From: Pedobacter borealis DSM 19626
GTDB taxonomy: Bacteria; Bacteroidota; Bacteroidia; Sphingobacteriales; Sphingobacteriaceae
Direction of reading: 5' to 3'
Assembly: GCF_000708285.2 (NCBI RefSeq)
Contig: NZ_JAUG01000006.1
Location: forward strand, 1-64,000
DNA: 64,000 nucleotides
Shown: one piece after another, positions 1 to 8,474 of the stretch
Layout of the letters: every line of letters starts with the position of its first letter
How positions within the stretch are numbered: the stretch's first letter is position 1
Made by a program: the position numbers and the translations under genes
Notes under the pieces: model-generated
Seen by the model: the letters and a program-made list of their open reading frames with translations, nothing else
Database searches by the model: none
Told to the model about the DNA's origin: nothing

Positions 1-65
1 TAACCTGAGTTCGATTATTAAATCTCATTTTGTGGCGTTTTAATCAAGTTTTCTGTTAAGACGGT

Positions 66-131
66 CGTCACCCTGAATTTATTTCAGGGTCTTTCACGCT
101 AAAAAGATGCTGAAATAAATTCAGCATGACG
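66..131. repeat. CGTCA-type palindromic intergenic repeat, copy 1
   Basis: The left half reads CGTCACCCTGAATTTATTTC and continues into AGGGTCTTT. The right half is close to its reverse complement and ends TTCAGCATGACG. Both halves can also fold on themselves, so the unit could form a cruciform or two RNA hairpins. The sequence is noncoding. Similar units occur between other genes in this window. Confidence 0.65.
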
Positions 132-180
132 ATTGCCTTAGGAATGTGTGTTAAAAACAACTATAGAATTAACAAAAGAT

Positions 181-279
181 GTGTCCACACGGTAGGATGT
201 TGAGTCGAAATAGAAATCTTTGAACCATGTTTATTGGATTGTTCAAAGATTTCTTCTCAGAAGCAGTTCCTTTGGACAC
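181..279. repeat. Long inverted repeat (hairpin element)
   Basis: AGAAATCTTTGAAC at 212-225 is exactly complementary to GTTCAAAGATTTCT at 241-254, with a 15-base loop. Outer 7-base arms at 181-187 and 273-279 extend the fold. It lies downstream of the aldo/keto reductase stop and could act as a terminator, but its size and the neighbouring repeats suggest a small mobile or MITE-like relic. Confidence 0.5.
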
Positions 280-305
280 TGCTGCCGAAATGACGATCGA
301 TTTTT

Positions 306-1295
306 TTAACTTAAAATTTCATCAATCAGTTTTACTTCAGTATCACTAAATTTTATATTATCTAAAGCTTTAATTGAATCCGTAATCTGCTCTGGTTTAC
401 TGGCGCCTATTAATACCGTAGTAATTCTCTCGTCTTTCAGTATCCACGATAAAGCCATATGTGCTAATTTTTGTCCACGCGATTTGGCAACATCATTTAG
501 TTTGGCAATCACGGCAATTTTCTCGGGCGTAATATTGCTTTCTTTCAGGAAAATACCACTGGTGGCTACTCTCGAATCAGAAGGAATGCCATGTAAATAT
601 TTATCGGTAAGTAAACCTTGTGCCAATGGCGAAAATGGAATACAACCCACACCATTTTGTCCCAAAACATCAAGTAAACCATCTTCTACCCAACGTTCAA
701 ACATCGAATATTTAGGCTGGTGAATTAAACATGGAGTACCATTATCTTTTAAAATTTTGATCGCTTTCACGGCCTCTTCTGCCTTATAATTCGAAATACC
801 TACATATAAGGCTTTTCCCTGTTGAACCAAAAGACTTAAAGCCCCCATAGTTTCTTCAAGTGGAGTTTCAGGATCTGGACGGTGGTGGTAAAAAATATCA
901 ACATAATCCAGTTTCATGCGTTTTAAGCTCTGGTCTAAACTGGAAACCAGATATTTTTTCGAACCCCAGTCGCCATAAGGACCATCCCACATGGTATATC
1001 CGGCTTTGCTTGAAATAATCATTTCATCACGATAGCCCCTAAAATCCTCATAAAGAATTTTTCCGAAAACTTCTTCAGCGGAGCCTGGAGGCGGACCATA
1101 ATTATTTGCTAAATCGAAATGGGTAATTCCATTGTTAAAAGCAGTGTAGATTAGGTTTTTGCTGTTTTCAAAAACGTTAACATGCCCGAAATTATGCCAT
1201 AAACCCAACGATATCGCAGGCAATTTTATGCCACTGTTTCCACAACGGCGATATAGCATTTTGTCGTAACGGTCTGTTGAAATGATTTGATTCAT
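306..1295 (-). CDS. Aldo/keto reductase, YghZ-like
   Basis: NADPH-dependent oxidoreductase of the aldo/keto reductase superfamily, probably acting on small aldehydes such as glyceraldehyde 3-phosphate or methylglyoxal, in the cytoplasm. At 329 residues it has family length. The catalytic tetrad is visible: Asp61 and Tyr66 in DLANNYGPP, Lys97 in IISSKAGY and His137/138 in DIFYHHRPD. The PPPGSAEE segment after Tyr66 is characteristic of the YghZ (AKR14) branch. The C-terminal VLIGASKPEQI is the NADP-binding signature. It stands alone, between repeat-rich gaps. The exact substrate cannot be read from sequence. Confidence 0.88.
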   Translation of the reverse strand: MNQIISTDRYDKMLYRRCGNSGIKLPAISLGLWHNFGHVNVFENSKNLIYTAFNNGITHFDLANNYGPPPGSAEEVFGKILYEDFRGYRDEMIISSKAGYTMWDGPYGDWGSKKYLVSSLDQSLKRMKLDYVDIFYHHRPDPETPLEETMGALSLLVQQGKALYVGISNYKAEEAVKAIKILKDNGTPCLIHQPKYSMFERWVEDGLLDVLGQNGVGCIPFSPLAQGLLTDKYLHGIPSDSRVATSGIFLKESNITPEKIAVIAKLNDVAKSRGQKLAHMALSWILKDERITTVLIGASKPEQITDSIKALDNIKFSDTEVKLIDEILS

Positions 1296-1700
1296 ATTTG
1301 GAATTTGATTGCCGCAATAATAATCAGTTTTACTGGATTTTAATTGATATTAGGTTAATATTATCTTCAAATCAGTAAAAACGCTGAAAGTTCAATTTAG
1401 CTGTATAATAATCGTCATGCTGAATTCATTCAACATTGTATTTAGCTCATCTTTAAAAAAGACCCTGAAATAAATCTGATGGTTATCGGATCAGGAAGAC
1501 GATAAAAATAAATCAAAGATTTTCAATCGTTCAACATTTTGTTATCACCATTTCTACAAATCGTATCATTGCTGATGTTTAATTAAATTATTCTTTAATA
1601 ATATGCATTTTTGATTATTCTAAATCGTTTTTTTGTAAAGTTATGTCATATACTTATATTTAAAAACTTAATTAAAAAATCTAAACCAAGTATCCACTTT
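1296..1700. other. Intergenic region with a degenerate palindromic repeat
   Basis: This 405-base gap separates two divergent genes. It carries a decayed CGTCATGCTGAATTC repeat unit (1413-1501). The remainder is AT-rich and should hold both promoters, but I could not place a convincing pair. The long upstream reading-frame extension of the epimerase (from 1611) has no signal-peptide logic and was not accepted as coding. Confidence 0.45.
1413..1501. repeat. CGTCA-type palindromic repeat, degenerate copy
   Basis: Starts CGTCATGCTGAATTCATTC and ends near GGAAGACG. The internal AAAAAAGACCCTGAAATAAA matches the middle of the copy at 66-131. The arms have several mismatches, so this looks like an old, decaying copy. 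Confidence 0.5.
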
Positions 1701-2873
1701 ATGAAATTACAATCCATAACGAGCCTCGGTATGCTAGCTGTAATCGGCTTTGCATCTTGTCAATCCGGAACCAAAAAATCTTCATCAGCTGATCGTTTAA
1801 AAAACGACTCAATAGCCGTTGTAAAACTTGTCGCCGATTCTTTTAAAAAGGAAATTGATGGTAAACAAACAACGTTGTATACCTTAAAGAATAATAATGA
1901 TGCGGAGGCTATTTTTACCAATTACGGTGGCCGTTTGGTTAGTTTACTGGTGCCAAATAAAGATGGTAAGTTAGTTGATGTGGTAGTGGGTTTTAAAAGT
2001 ATTCATGATTACGAAAAATCAACCGAGCCCTATTTTGGTGCAACTATTGGCCGATATGGCAACCGCATAGCAAAGGGTAAATTTACGCTTGAAGGTAAAA
2101 CCTATTCGCTGTTTACCAATAATGGACAGAATACCCTTCATGGCGGAAAAAAAGGCTATCAATATGTTGTTTGGGATGCTACGCAGCCAAGTGCCAATAC
2201 CTTAGTGCTTCATTACTTATCAAAAGATGGCGATGAAAATTTTCCAGGCAATTTAGATGTTAAAGTAACTTATACCTTAACGGATGATAATGAACTGAAA
2301 ATGGACTATGAAGCTAAAACCGATAAAACCACTATCGTAAATTTAACAAACCACGCATTCTTTAATTTAAATGGTGATGGAAGCGGTGAGATTTTGAACC
2401 ACGAGGTACAGATTTATGCAGATGAGTACACGCCTGTTGATTCTACCCTGATCCCGACAGGAAAGATTGAAAAGGTTAAGGGAACACCGTTCGATTTTAC
2501 CAAAGCAACTACCATTGGTGCGCGTATAAACGATAAAAACGAACAGTTAACCTTTGGGAAGGGTTATGATCATAACTACGTGCTAAATAAAACCAAAGCT
2601 ATGGGCATGTTCCATGCGGCTACGGTTAAAGGAGATAAGTCGGGTATAGTGATGGATATTTATACGCAGGAGCCAGGCTTACAATTTTATAGCGGCAACT
2701 TTATGCAAAGTAAAAATACTTTTAAAACTGGGGCTAAAGATGATTTTAGAACAGCAATTGCATTAGAAACACAGCATTTTCCAGATTCACCAAATCAACC
2801 CGCTTTTCCATCAACGGTTTTAAAGCCTGGGCAGGTGTATAAAACAAGCTCGGTATATAAATTTACCAAATAA
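1701..2873 (+). CDS. galM: Aldose 1-epimerase, lipoprotein
   Basis: Interconverts alpha and beta anomers of aldoses such as galactose or glucose. The start at 1701 is preferred because it gives a lipoprotein signal peptide (MKLQSITSL, then lipobox GFASC), so the mature enzyme should be membrane-anchored and exported; the reading frame is open back to 1611 without a sensible N-terminus. Mutarotase hallmarks are present: NTLHGG near residue 145, NLTNHAFFNL near 215 (catalytic His) and ALETQHFPDSPNQP near 355 (catalytic Glu). The length of 390 residues is typical for exported Bacteroidota forms. It is monocistronic, and a terminator-like hairpin follows. Confidence 0.92.
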   Translation: MKLQSITSLGMLAVIGFASCQSGTKKSSSADRLKNDSIAVVKLVADSFKKEIDGKQTTLYTLKNNNDAEAIFTNYGGRLVSLLVPNKDGKLVDVVVGFKSIHDYEKSTEPYFGATIGRYGNRIAKGKFTLEGKTYSLFTNNGQNTLHGGKKGYQYVVWDATQPSANTLVLHYLSKDGDENFPGNLDVKVTYTLTDDNELKMDYEAKTDKTTIVNLTNHAFFNLNGDGSGEILNHEVQIYADEYTPVDSTLIPTGKIEKVKGTPFDFTKATTIGARINDKNEQLTFGKGYDHNYVLNKTKAMGMFHAATVKGDKSGIVMDIYTQEPGLQFYSGNFMQSKNTFKTGAKDDFRTAIALETQHFPDSPNQPAFPSTVLKPGQVYKTSSVYKFTK

Positions 2874-2901
2874 TTGTTTTGGTGATTTTCCAACAATGAT
2901 A

Positions 2902-2941
2902 AAATTAAAACGGCCTGTTGAAATGCAGGTCGTTTTAATTT
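2902..2941. terminator. Bidirectional terminator between galM and HAD gene
   Basis: The arms AAATTAAAACGGCCTG (2902-2917) and CAGGTCGTTTTAATTT (2926-2941) pair with one G-T wobble around an 8-base loop. A/T tracts flank the GC core on both sides, so it can serve both convergent genes. The left-strand gene ends inside the hairpin. Confidence 0.75.
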
Positions 2942-3605
2942 AGAAAAGTTCTTGTAAAACTGGATCTGTATAATCTTCTATGAAAGCTATAATGTTGTTG
3001 TAAGCTGCAAATTCTTCTTTAGTATGCATGGTTGTAAGTACAACACATCTCATCCCGGCATTCTGTGCTGCTTCAACACCTTTGGGTGCATCTTCAAAAA
3101 CTATGCATTGGCTGGCTGTAATGCCTAAAATTTCTGCCCCTTTGGTAAAAGTTTCCGGATCGGGTTTACTATTTACCACATCTTCGGCACTTACTATGGC
3201 TTTAAAATAGGAACGGACATTTAAATTATCGAGTACAAAATTAATATTGAAGGGAATAGCAGCAGAGCCAATCGCCATTTGAATGCCTGATTGTTTTGCT
3301 TTTTCTAAAAAATCGCCTAAACCTGCTATTAACGTTAAATGTTTTTTATAAGCAGCTTGATATCTATGTTCTTTTTCGATTGAAATCTGATCAATCTGTT
3401 CCTGAGAAAAATGACCAATACCAAAAACACGTTCTAACAGATCTTGGTTTTTACCGTACATCTGTTTTTTAACCGCATCGAAGCTAATACTTGCGCCTAA
3501 ATCTTTTGTAAGTATGTTATGCCAGGCATGATTGTGGAAAGCCATATCGTTAATCATGGTTCCATTAAGATCGAAAAGAAAAGCTTTTGGTTTATTATTC
3601 GTCAT
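2940..3605 (-). CDS. HAD-superfamily hydrolase, beta-phosphoglucomutase-like
   Basis: Haloacid-dehalogenase-fold protein of the beta-phosphoglucomutase/phosphatase subfamily (221 residues from the preferred start at 3605, just before the conserved core). Motif I is FLFDLNGTM with Asp12 as nucleophile, but the usual second Asp (general acid/base) is Asn14. Motif II Ser is in AIGSAAIP, motif III Lys in NSKPDPETF, and motif IV is VFEDAPKGVEAA. Family members act on sugar phosphates or small phosphomonoesters. The Asn at the acid/base position may change activity or rate. The gene is convergent with galM, so a sugar-phosphate role is possible but not shown. Confidence 0.8.
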   Translation of the reverse strand: MTNNKPKAFLFDLNGTMINDMAFHNHAWHNILTKDLGASISFDAVKKQMYGKNQDLLERVFGIGHFSQEQIDQISIEKEHRYQAAYKKHLTLIAGLGDFLEKAKQSGIQMAIGSAAIPFNINFVLDNLNVRSYFKAIVSAEDVVNSKPDPETFTKGAEILGITASQCIVFEDAPKGVEAAQNAGMRCVVLTTMHTKEEFAAYNNIIAFIEDYTDPVLQELF

Positions 3606-3824
3606 GGCGGCAAAATTATTAGATTTTTTTATGATTAAGTAAAATATAGTTATCAAAGCGAAAATTTAACAAATAATTTATGCTTAAAAGTGGTATTGAA
3701 AACGGATAGCCTGAAAAATAAATTTTCCACAACTGTAATTTTTTGGCTGTTGAACTCGTTTCCATATTTGGAAATCCGGTATTCAAGCAATAGCTTGCAT
3801 CGTTTTAAAACCCGGGATAATATT

Positions 3825-4433
3825 ATGACTGCTGCCTATCATGAAAGTGATCCTCTTATCAAGTATTTAAATGAGCTGCAGCCATTAAGAAAAGAAATAA
3901 TTGAGCGGGCAAAAACTGAAACATTCAAAATCACCGTACGTAAGAATGAGATTTTGCCTGATCTTAGCAATATTAGTGGCAATTGTTTATTCTTTATTGT
4001 TAAAGGCTTGGTACGGGCTTTTGTACTGGATGAAGGAAAAGATATTACCGCCTGGTTAACTGACGAAAATCACCTGATTGGCAGTATTCGAAATCCAGGT
4101 AGCCTTGTCCCAACTTATCAGGAACAATATCAGGCGCTGGAAGATTCGGAACTGCTTATACTCCCATATCGTTTTATTGACGACTTGTATGTGCAATTTC
4201 CTGAAACCAACATTTTGGCCAGAAAATTATTGGCTATACATTACCATATGTCGCAAGAGCGATCTATTTTATCACGAATCCCCTCAGCAGAAATAAGGTA
4301 CAAACAATTTAAAATCGGGTATCCTACTATAAAGTCAAGGGTTCCTCTAAAATTTTTGGCCAGCTACCTGGGGATGCGAATCGAAACTTTAAGCAGGATC
4401 AGAAAGAAAGAAAAGATAGAAGAAAAGACTTAA
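3825..4433 (+). CDS. Crp/Fnr-family transcriptional regulator
   Basis: A Bacteroidota-type cyclic-nucleotide-binding-fold regulator, 202 residues from the ATG at 3825; the open frame extends upstream to 3690 but that part has no domain character. The N-terminal beta-barrel spans roughly residues 35-115 (NCLFFIVKGLVRAFVLDEGK is typical). A short C-terminal helix-turn-helix carries FLASYLGMRIETLSRIRKK, in which the recognition helix follows SYLGM. The ligand is unknown; residues for cAMP binding are not obvious. Its stop codon overlaps the stop region of the convergent PAP2 gene by a few bases. Confidence 0.85.
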   Translation: MTAAYHESDPLIKYLNELQPLRKEIIERAKTETFKITVRKNEILPDLSNISGNCLFFIVKGLVRAFVLDEGKDITAWLTDENHLIGSIRNPGSLVPTYQEQYQALEDSELLILPYRFIDDLYVQFPETNILARKLLAIHYHMSQERSILSRIPSAEIRYKQFKIGYPTIKSRVPLKFLASYLGMRIETLSRIRKKEKIEEKT

Positions 4434-5062
4434 TTTGCTTTCTTTTTGAAGTAAAAATAGCAAAGCGGGAAAAGGCAGATTAAGCCTAACAGAAAACCAC
4501 CAACTGTATCGGTAAACCAATGTGCACCCAGATAAATTCTGGATGGGGCAATGGTGATCATCAAAAATGCTGATAAATAAGTCACTATATTTCTAGTTAA
4601 CTTTGGCACATCTTTCAAAGTATTCATCAAAATAATCAAGAAGCCAAAAAAGAGGGTATAAGAAAGTACATGCCCACTAGGATAGCTCTGAAAGCGGTTT
4701 ATTTCCACCAGCCGTACATAAAATGCGGTAGGGCGTGGGCGGTTAATCACATTTTTTATACCCAGGATAATTAATCCAGACAAGAGCACCGTTGAAACGA
4801 AAAGGCCTTCGCGTTTATACTTTTGCTGGTAAAATATGATTGCTACCACTACTACCGAAAGTAATGAATAGGGGAGTTCTCCAAAAAAACTGATGGCCAA
4901 CATCAATTTATCTAACCAATCTGCATGATATTGCTGAATAAACAACGAAGTTTTAATGTCAAAATCAAGTATGGGATGCTGCGCAATGAAAAAACTTAAA
5001 CAAGTAAATGCAGCAATCAATAAAATGAGTATAAAAATTAGCGTATTTCGTTTTAAAAGCAT
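4430..5062 (-). CDS. PAP2-family membrane phosphatase
   Basis: Integral membrane lipid phosphatase (undecaprenyl-pyrophosphate or phosphatidylglycerol-phosphate type). All three active-site motifs of the type 2 phosphatidic acid phosphatase family are intact: KNVINRPRP, SYPSGH and SRIYLGAHWFTD. About six hydrophobic helices are visible, starting right after MLLKRNTLIFILILL. The ATG at 5062 is preferred to a TTG 24 bases upstream. At 210 residues it has normal length. The substrate is not predictable. Confidence 0.87.
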   Translation of the reverse strand: MLLKRNTLIFILILLIAAFTCLSFFIAQHPILDFDIKTSLFIQQYHADWLDKLMLAISFFGELPYSLLSVVVVAIIFYQQKYKREGLFVSTVLLSGLIILGIKNVINRPRPTAFYVRLVEINRFQSYPSGHVLSYTLFFGFLIILMNTLKDVPKLTRNIVTYLSAFLMITIAPSRIYLGAHWFTDTVGGFLLGLICLFPLCYFYFKKKAN

Positions 5063-5206
5063 AGATATAGGTTGATCAAAAACCAAAACTATGGATTTTA
5101 TACCAATAGATGCAAAAGTTTCAGCTTTTTAGAAATGGATGAGGTTGAGGATCAAAATCGGTGAAAGTCTAAATTTAAGTATAAGAAAAGCTACAAGACC
5201 AAAAAT

Positions 5207-5243
5207 ATTCATCAAGGAAATAAAACGATTCATCAAGGAAATA
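5207..5243. repeat. Tandem 16-bp direct repeat
   Basis: ATTCATCAAGGAAATA occurs twice with starts 21 bases apart, i.e. two DNA helical turns. It lies about 145 bases upstream of the PAP2 start. That spacing is compatible with a dimeric regulator site, but this is inference. Confidence 0.5.
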
Positions 5244-5413
5244 CGCCTATCTGTATAATCCGTTATGATATGTTGAAATGATTTTCAATCTTCGAATCAG
5301 ATAATAAGGATATCTATGCTTACGAGGTTGGCAGGATTAATTTCCTGCCGACTGAAGGAGCACACCGTTCGACAATTTACTCATAAATTATACGTTTTGT
5401 ATTAACGCTCCAG

Positions 5414-5450
5414 CCTAAGCTCCCCTCCTTTAAATGAGGAGGTGCTTAGG
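5414..5450. repeat. Short inverted repeat upstream of Vsr gene
   Basis: The outer arms CCTAAGC/GCTTAGG enclose inner arms CTCCT/AGGAG around TTAAATG. It resembles the palindromic intergenic repeats common in this group and could also work as a terminator-like structure. Confidence 0.4.
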
Positions 5451-5520
5451 TTGATCAATATTGCCCCTTTCTGTCGCCAATATTTTAAACAATTTATACC
5501 TATTAATGGTTTTCTTTGGT

Positions 5521-6021
5521 ATGGAGCCTAAGCCGTATAAAGATGAGGATATTAAAGTCCCCCGCTTTGAAGAAAGTGCCGGTTTTTACACCACTGCACA
5601 GCGGAGTAAAAATATGTCTAAAATTAGGGCGAAAAATAGCTTGGCCGAGTTGAAACTGCGCAAGGCGCTTTGGGGCAAACATGTTAGGTTCAGAATCCAT
5701 CCTAAAAATTTTCCTGGCAAACCCGATCTGGTTATCAATAAGTATAGGCTCGCCATATTTGTAGATGGCGATTTTTGGCATGGTTACAAATGGGATGAAA
5801 AGAAATCAGCTTTAAAAACAAATTCTGGTTTTTGGATTCCGAAGATTGAACGAAATATGCAACGCGACAAACATATTAACCAACAGCTACATGCTCAAGG
5901 TTATACCGTAATGCGCTTTTGGGAACACGAGGTACAAGAAAGTTTAACAGCTTGTGTTAATCAGGTTTTACTTTATATCGAGGCAGCTAAAGCGACAATA
6001 ATACCGCAGTTTGATGATTAG
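5521..6021 (+). CDS. vsr: Very short patch repair (Vsr)-like endonuclease
   Basis: DNA mismatch endonuclease of the Vsr fold (PD-(D/E)XK-like), 166 residues from the ATG at 5521; longer starts (TTG 5461, ATG 5506) add only a short hydrophobic stretch. Family features are SKNMSKIRAKNSLAELKLRKALW at the start of the domain (shown here as SKNMSKIRAKNS onward), then KPDLVI, FVDGDFWHGY and FWIPKIERNMQRDK, ending in VMRFWEHEV. E. coli Vsr nicks T:G mismatches made by deamination of 5-methylcytosine. No cytosine methyltransferase lies beside it here, so its partner is elsewhere or it is an orphan. Confidence 0.85.
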   Translation: MEPKPYKDEDIKVPRFEESAGFYTTAQRSKNMSKIRAKNSLAELKLRKALWGKHVRFRIHPKNFPGKPDLVINKYRLAIFVDGDFWHGYKWDEKKSALKTNSGFWIPKIERNMQRDKHINQQLHAQGYTVMRFWEHEVQESLTACVNQVLLYIEAAKATIIPQFDD

Positions 6022-6026
6022 GCTGT

Positions 6027-6377
6027 TTATTTTACGGTAATCTGCTTCGGATCGGTAACTAAAATCTGTTTTTTGCCCTTATAATCAGATATAATTCCGG
6101 TAACACAGATTTTATTTCCCATAAACATGCTCGACGGTTCTGAAGGGAATTTACTCTGATCTTCTTTGTTGATGACTACGGTGATCAGCTCTTTTGGATA
6201 GGCACCACCTAAATTAATTAAAATTAATTTATCTAAAGCTTTTGCGCTATACACTGAATCGCAAATGGTTACATTTTTACCAATATGTTGAGCGGCATCT
6301 TTGGCTAATACTAACGTTTGGCTCTTTGTATAAAATGCCGAAGCAATTAGCAACAACAGGAGAGATAATTTTTTCAT
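6027..6377 (-). CDS. Secreted small protein, possible OB-fold
   Basis: 116 residues with a clear Sec signal peptide (MKKLSLLLLLIASAFYTKSQ). The mature part reads like the OB-fold nucleic-acid-binding proteins found in Bacteroidota exports: AAQHIGKNVTICDSV, ILINLGGAYP, ITVVIN and FMGNKICVTGIISDYKGK. In related annotations this pattern resembles the tRNA_anti/OB fold. The function is unknown. It is convergent with the Vsr gene, with 5 bases between the stops. Confidence 0.6.
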   Translation of the reverse strand: MKKLSLLLLLIASAFYTKSQTLVLAKDAAQHIGKNVTICDSVYSAKALDKLILINLGGAYPKELITVVINKEDQSKFPSEPSSMFMGNKICVTGIISDYKGKKQILVTDPKQITVK

Positions 6378-6574
6378 AGATGGGATGATTTAAATGAAAA
6401 GTTAATAACGCCAAAAGCATTAGTTTAGCCTTTCAAAGGTAAGCTGAATTTCATGAAAATCAATAAATAAGATCAAACAAGCACAAATATTACATGAATT
6501 AGATTTTATGTTGAGCTAAAAATTTTCTAAATTGTAAAGTAAATATTGCTGGCCAAATATTTCTTCGCGTTTAT

Positions 6575-7792
6575 ATGAAAGTAGATTACATTGCGTTATC
6601 TGTACCCGTGTTTTTTATTCTGATCGGAATAGAATTGGCTTATAATTTTTATAAAAAACTAAATTATTATCGGCTTAATGATAGTATTGCCAATTTAAGT
6701 CAGGGTATTGGGCAGCAGCTCACCGGGATATTTATGAAAACCGCATTGTTTTTTGGTTACAAATATATTTTTGAGCACTGGCGTTTATTTGAATTACCTA
6801 AAACAATATGGGTTTGGATACTGCTATTTATTAGTGTCGATTTTTTCTATTATTGGTTTCATCGGATGAGCCACGAAGTAAATGCTTTATGGGCAGCACA
6901 TATTGTACATCACCAATCAGAAGAATATAATTTAACCGTGGCTTTGCGGCAAAGCTGGTTTCAGGGCTGGTTTAGCTGGGTATTTTACCTTCCATTGGCA
7001 TTTGTTGGTTTTGATCCGATTATGTTTTTAACATTAAGTTCTTTCAATACTTTGTATCAGTTTTGGATTCATACCAGAGCCATTAAAAGCATGGGCTTTT
7101 TAGAGTATATTTTAAATACACCTTCACATCATCGGGTACACCATGGCTCTAATCCAAAATATATCGATAAAAACCACGCAGGTACATTGATTATCTGGGA
7201 CCGCTTTTTTGGTACTTTTCAGAAAGAAGAAGAAGAGGTTTATTATGGTATCACCAAACCTTTGGCCAGCTGGAATCCTGTTTGGGCTAATCTTCATTAT
7301 TGGGATGATCTGGTTAAAACAGCAAAGCAATCACCTAAATTGAGTGATAAAATTAAAGTTTTTCTTAAACCACCTGGCTGGTTTCCAGCACACCTGGGTG
7401 GATTTCAACATGCGCCGGAAATAAATGTAGAAACCTATAAAAAGTATAATCCAGCATATCAATCAAAGTTAACGGGTTATGTTCTGATCCAGTTTTTAGT
7501 TGCTTTAACTGCAGGTTCCGCAATATTGTTTTCTTATCATAAAATGGAAACCATTGCTTTAGTGTCGGGAGCTATTTTTACCATATTCACATTAATTACC
7601 TGTGGTGCATTATTAGAACAAAAGGCATGGCAAATTAAGTTCGAGTATTTTAGGCTGCTGTTTGGTGTTTTGCTGGTTTTATTTTTGAAATTTCCGGTCG
7701 GATATCAAGTAATTTTTGTAGCTATCCAGTTAATATCCGTAATTTGGTTTTTTAATTTGCAAAAGGCAAATCCCAACCCTGATGAAGACTAA
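6575..7792 (+). CDS. Sterol desaturase / fatty acid hydroxylase family protein
   Basis: Integral membrane di-iron oxygenase of 405 residues. The histidine clusters expected for metal binding are present: HRMSHE near residue 96, HIVHH near 109 and HHRVHHG near 185. The N-terminal half has four or five membrane helices. The C-terminal ~120 residues add further hydrophobic segments (LIQFLVALTAGSAILFSY and on), as in bacterial alkylglycerol-monooxygenase-like members. The likely reaction is O2-dependent hydroxylation or cleavage of a lipid or ether lipid. It overlaps the next gene by 11 bases, so the two are probably cotranscribed. Confidence 0.85.
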   Translation: MKVDYIALSVPVFFILIGIELAYNFYKKLNYYRLNDSIANLSQGIGQQLTGIFMKTALFFGYKYIFEHWRLFELPKTIWVWILLFISVDFFYYWFHRMSHEVNALWAAHIVHHQSEEYNLTVALRQSWFQGWFSWVFYLPLAFVGFDPIMFLTLSSFNTLYQFWIHTRAIKSMGFLEYILNTPSHHRVHHGSNPKYIDKNHAGTLIIWDRFFGTFQKEEEEVYYGITKPLASWNPVWANLHYWDDLVKTAKQSPKLSDKIKVFLKPPGWFPAHLGGFQHAPEINVETYKKYNPAYQSKLTGYVLIQFLVALTAGSAILFSYHKMETIALVSGAIFTIFTLITCGALLEQKAWQIKFEYFRLLFGVLLVLFLKFPVGYQVIFVAIQLISVIWFFNLQKANPNPDED

Positions 7793-8474
7793 GCTATTTT
7801 CATTTATATTTTTCCTTGTATTTGTAATTCAGCTATATGCCGAATATGCCAATAATATTGAGCTCCGAAATTTCTCTAAGCCATTAATTGTGGTGGTACT
7901 TTTGGTATGGCTTTATCTGAGCACAAACTTGAAAGGGCGTTTCCATAAGAGAATTTTCATCGGATTAATTTTCGCTTGGGCTGGTGATATTTTGCTGATG
8001 TTTCAAAGCGGTAAGCCAAGTTTTTTTATCTATGGGTTAATCGCTTTCGTTGCCTGCCATATTTTTTACATCAGGGCATTTACACTCGATCATAGATCGA
8101 ATCCCAACCATAAAACGCCTTATTTTTTGTGGGCTGTAGGCGCATTTGCTATTTTTTGTTCGGGCCTGTTTTTCTACCTGCAACCAAAACTAGGAGCAAT
8201 GCAGTTCCCCGTTTTAATGTATGCCATTATTATCACGGTTATGGCTATTATGGCCGTTAACCGCTATGGGAAAGTGAATATTTTCAGCTTTAAACTCATT
8301 CTATATGGGGCGCTGTTTTTCTTATTGTCAGACAGTGTGTTGGCCGTGAATAAATTCGCTCAGCCCATTCCACAAAGCGGGGCTTTAATTATGGCAAGCT
8401 ATATGATTGCGCAATATCTAATTGTGTATGGTACGATAACACGCGAATTAGTGGTAAAACGCACGGAGATTTAA
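7782..8474 (+). CDS. YhhN-family membrane protein (lysoplasmalogenase-like)
   Basis: 230 residues, about eight hydrophobic helices, no signal peptide beyond the first helix. It matches the YhhN/TMEM86 family, whose animal members hydrolyse the vinyl-ether bond of lysoplasmalogens. Supporting patterns are FAWAGDILLMF and ALFFLLSDSVLAVNKF, the two conserved Asp-containing segments. It overlaps the upstream sterol-desaturase-family gene, and an ether-lipid link between the two is suggestive: alkylglycerol monooxygenase and TMEM86 both act on ether lipids. The substrate in bacteria is not established. Confidence 0.78.
   Translation: MKTKLFSFIFFLVFVIQLYAEYANNIELRNFSKPLIVVVLLVWLYLSTNLKGRFHKRIFIGLIFAWAGDILLMFQSGKPSFFIYGLIAFVACHIFYIRAFTLDHRSNPNHKTPYFLWAVGAFAIFCSGLFFYLQPKLGAMQFPVLMYAIIITVMAIMAVNRYGKVNIFSFKLILYGALFFLLSDSVLAVNKFAQPIPQSGALIMASYMIAQYLIVYGTITRELVVKRTEI

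Larger units (their letters stand above)
1..305. other. Intergenic stretch with two hairpin repeats
   Basis: No coding region is supported here. Two palindromic units fill it. The first (66-131) starts CGTCACCCTGAA and ends TTCAGCATGACG, and each half is also self-complementary. The second (181-279) has 14-bp perfect arms at 212-225 and 241-254 and outer arms GTGTCCA/TGGACAC. Related units recur at 1413-1501, 48446-48508 and 56663-56696, so they look like a dispersed repeat family and not gene remnants. Confidence 0.6.
5063..5520. other. Intergenic region with a direct repeat and a hairpin
   Basis: This 458-base gap between divergent genes contains a 16-base direct repeat, ATTCATCAAGGAAATA, at 5207-5222 and 5228-5243 (21-base period). 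It also holds an inverted repeat with arms CCTAAGC (5414-5420) and GCTTAGG (5444-5450) plus an inner CTCCT/AGGAG pair. No gene was supported. Confidence 0.5.

Noticed and set aside
1611-1700. N-terminal extension of the aldose epimerase
   Set aside because: It would place a lipoprotein signal peptide internally; the ATG at 1701 gives a proper lipobox.
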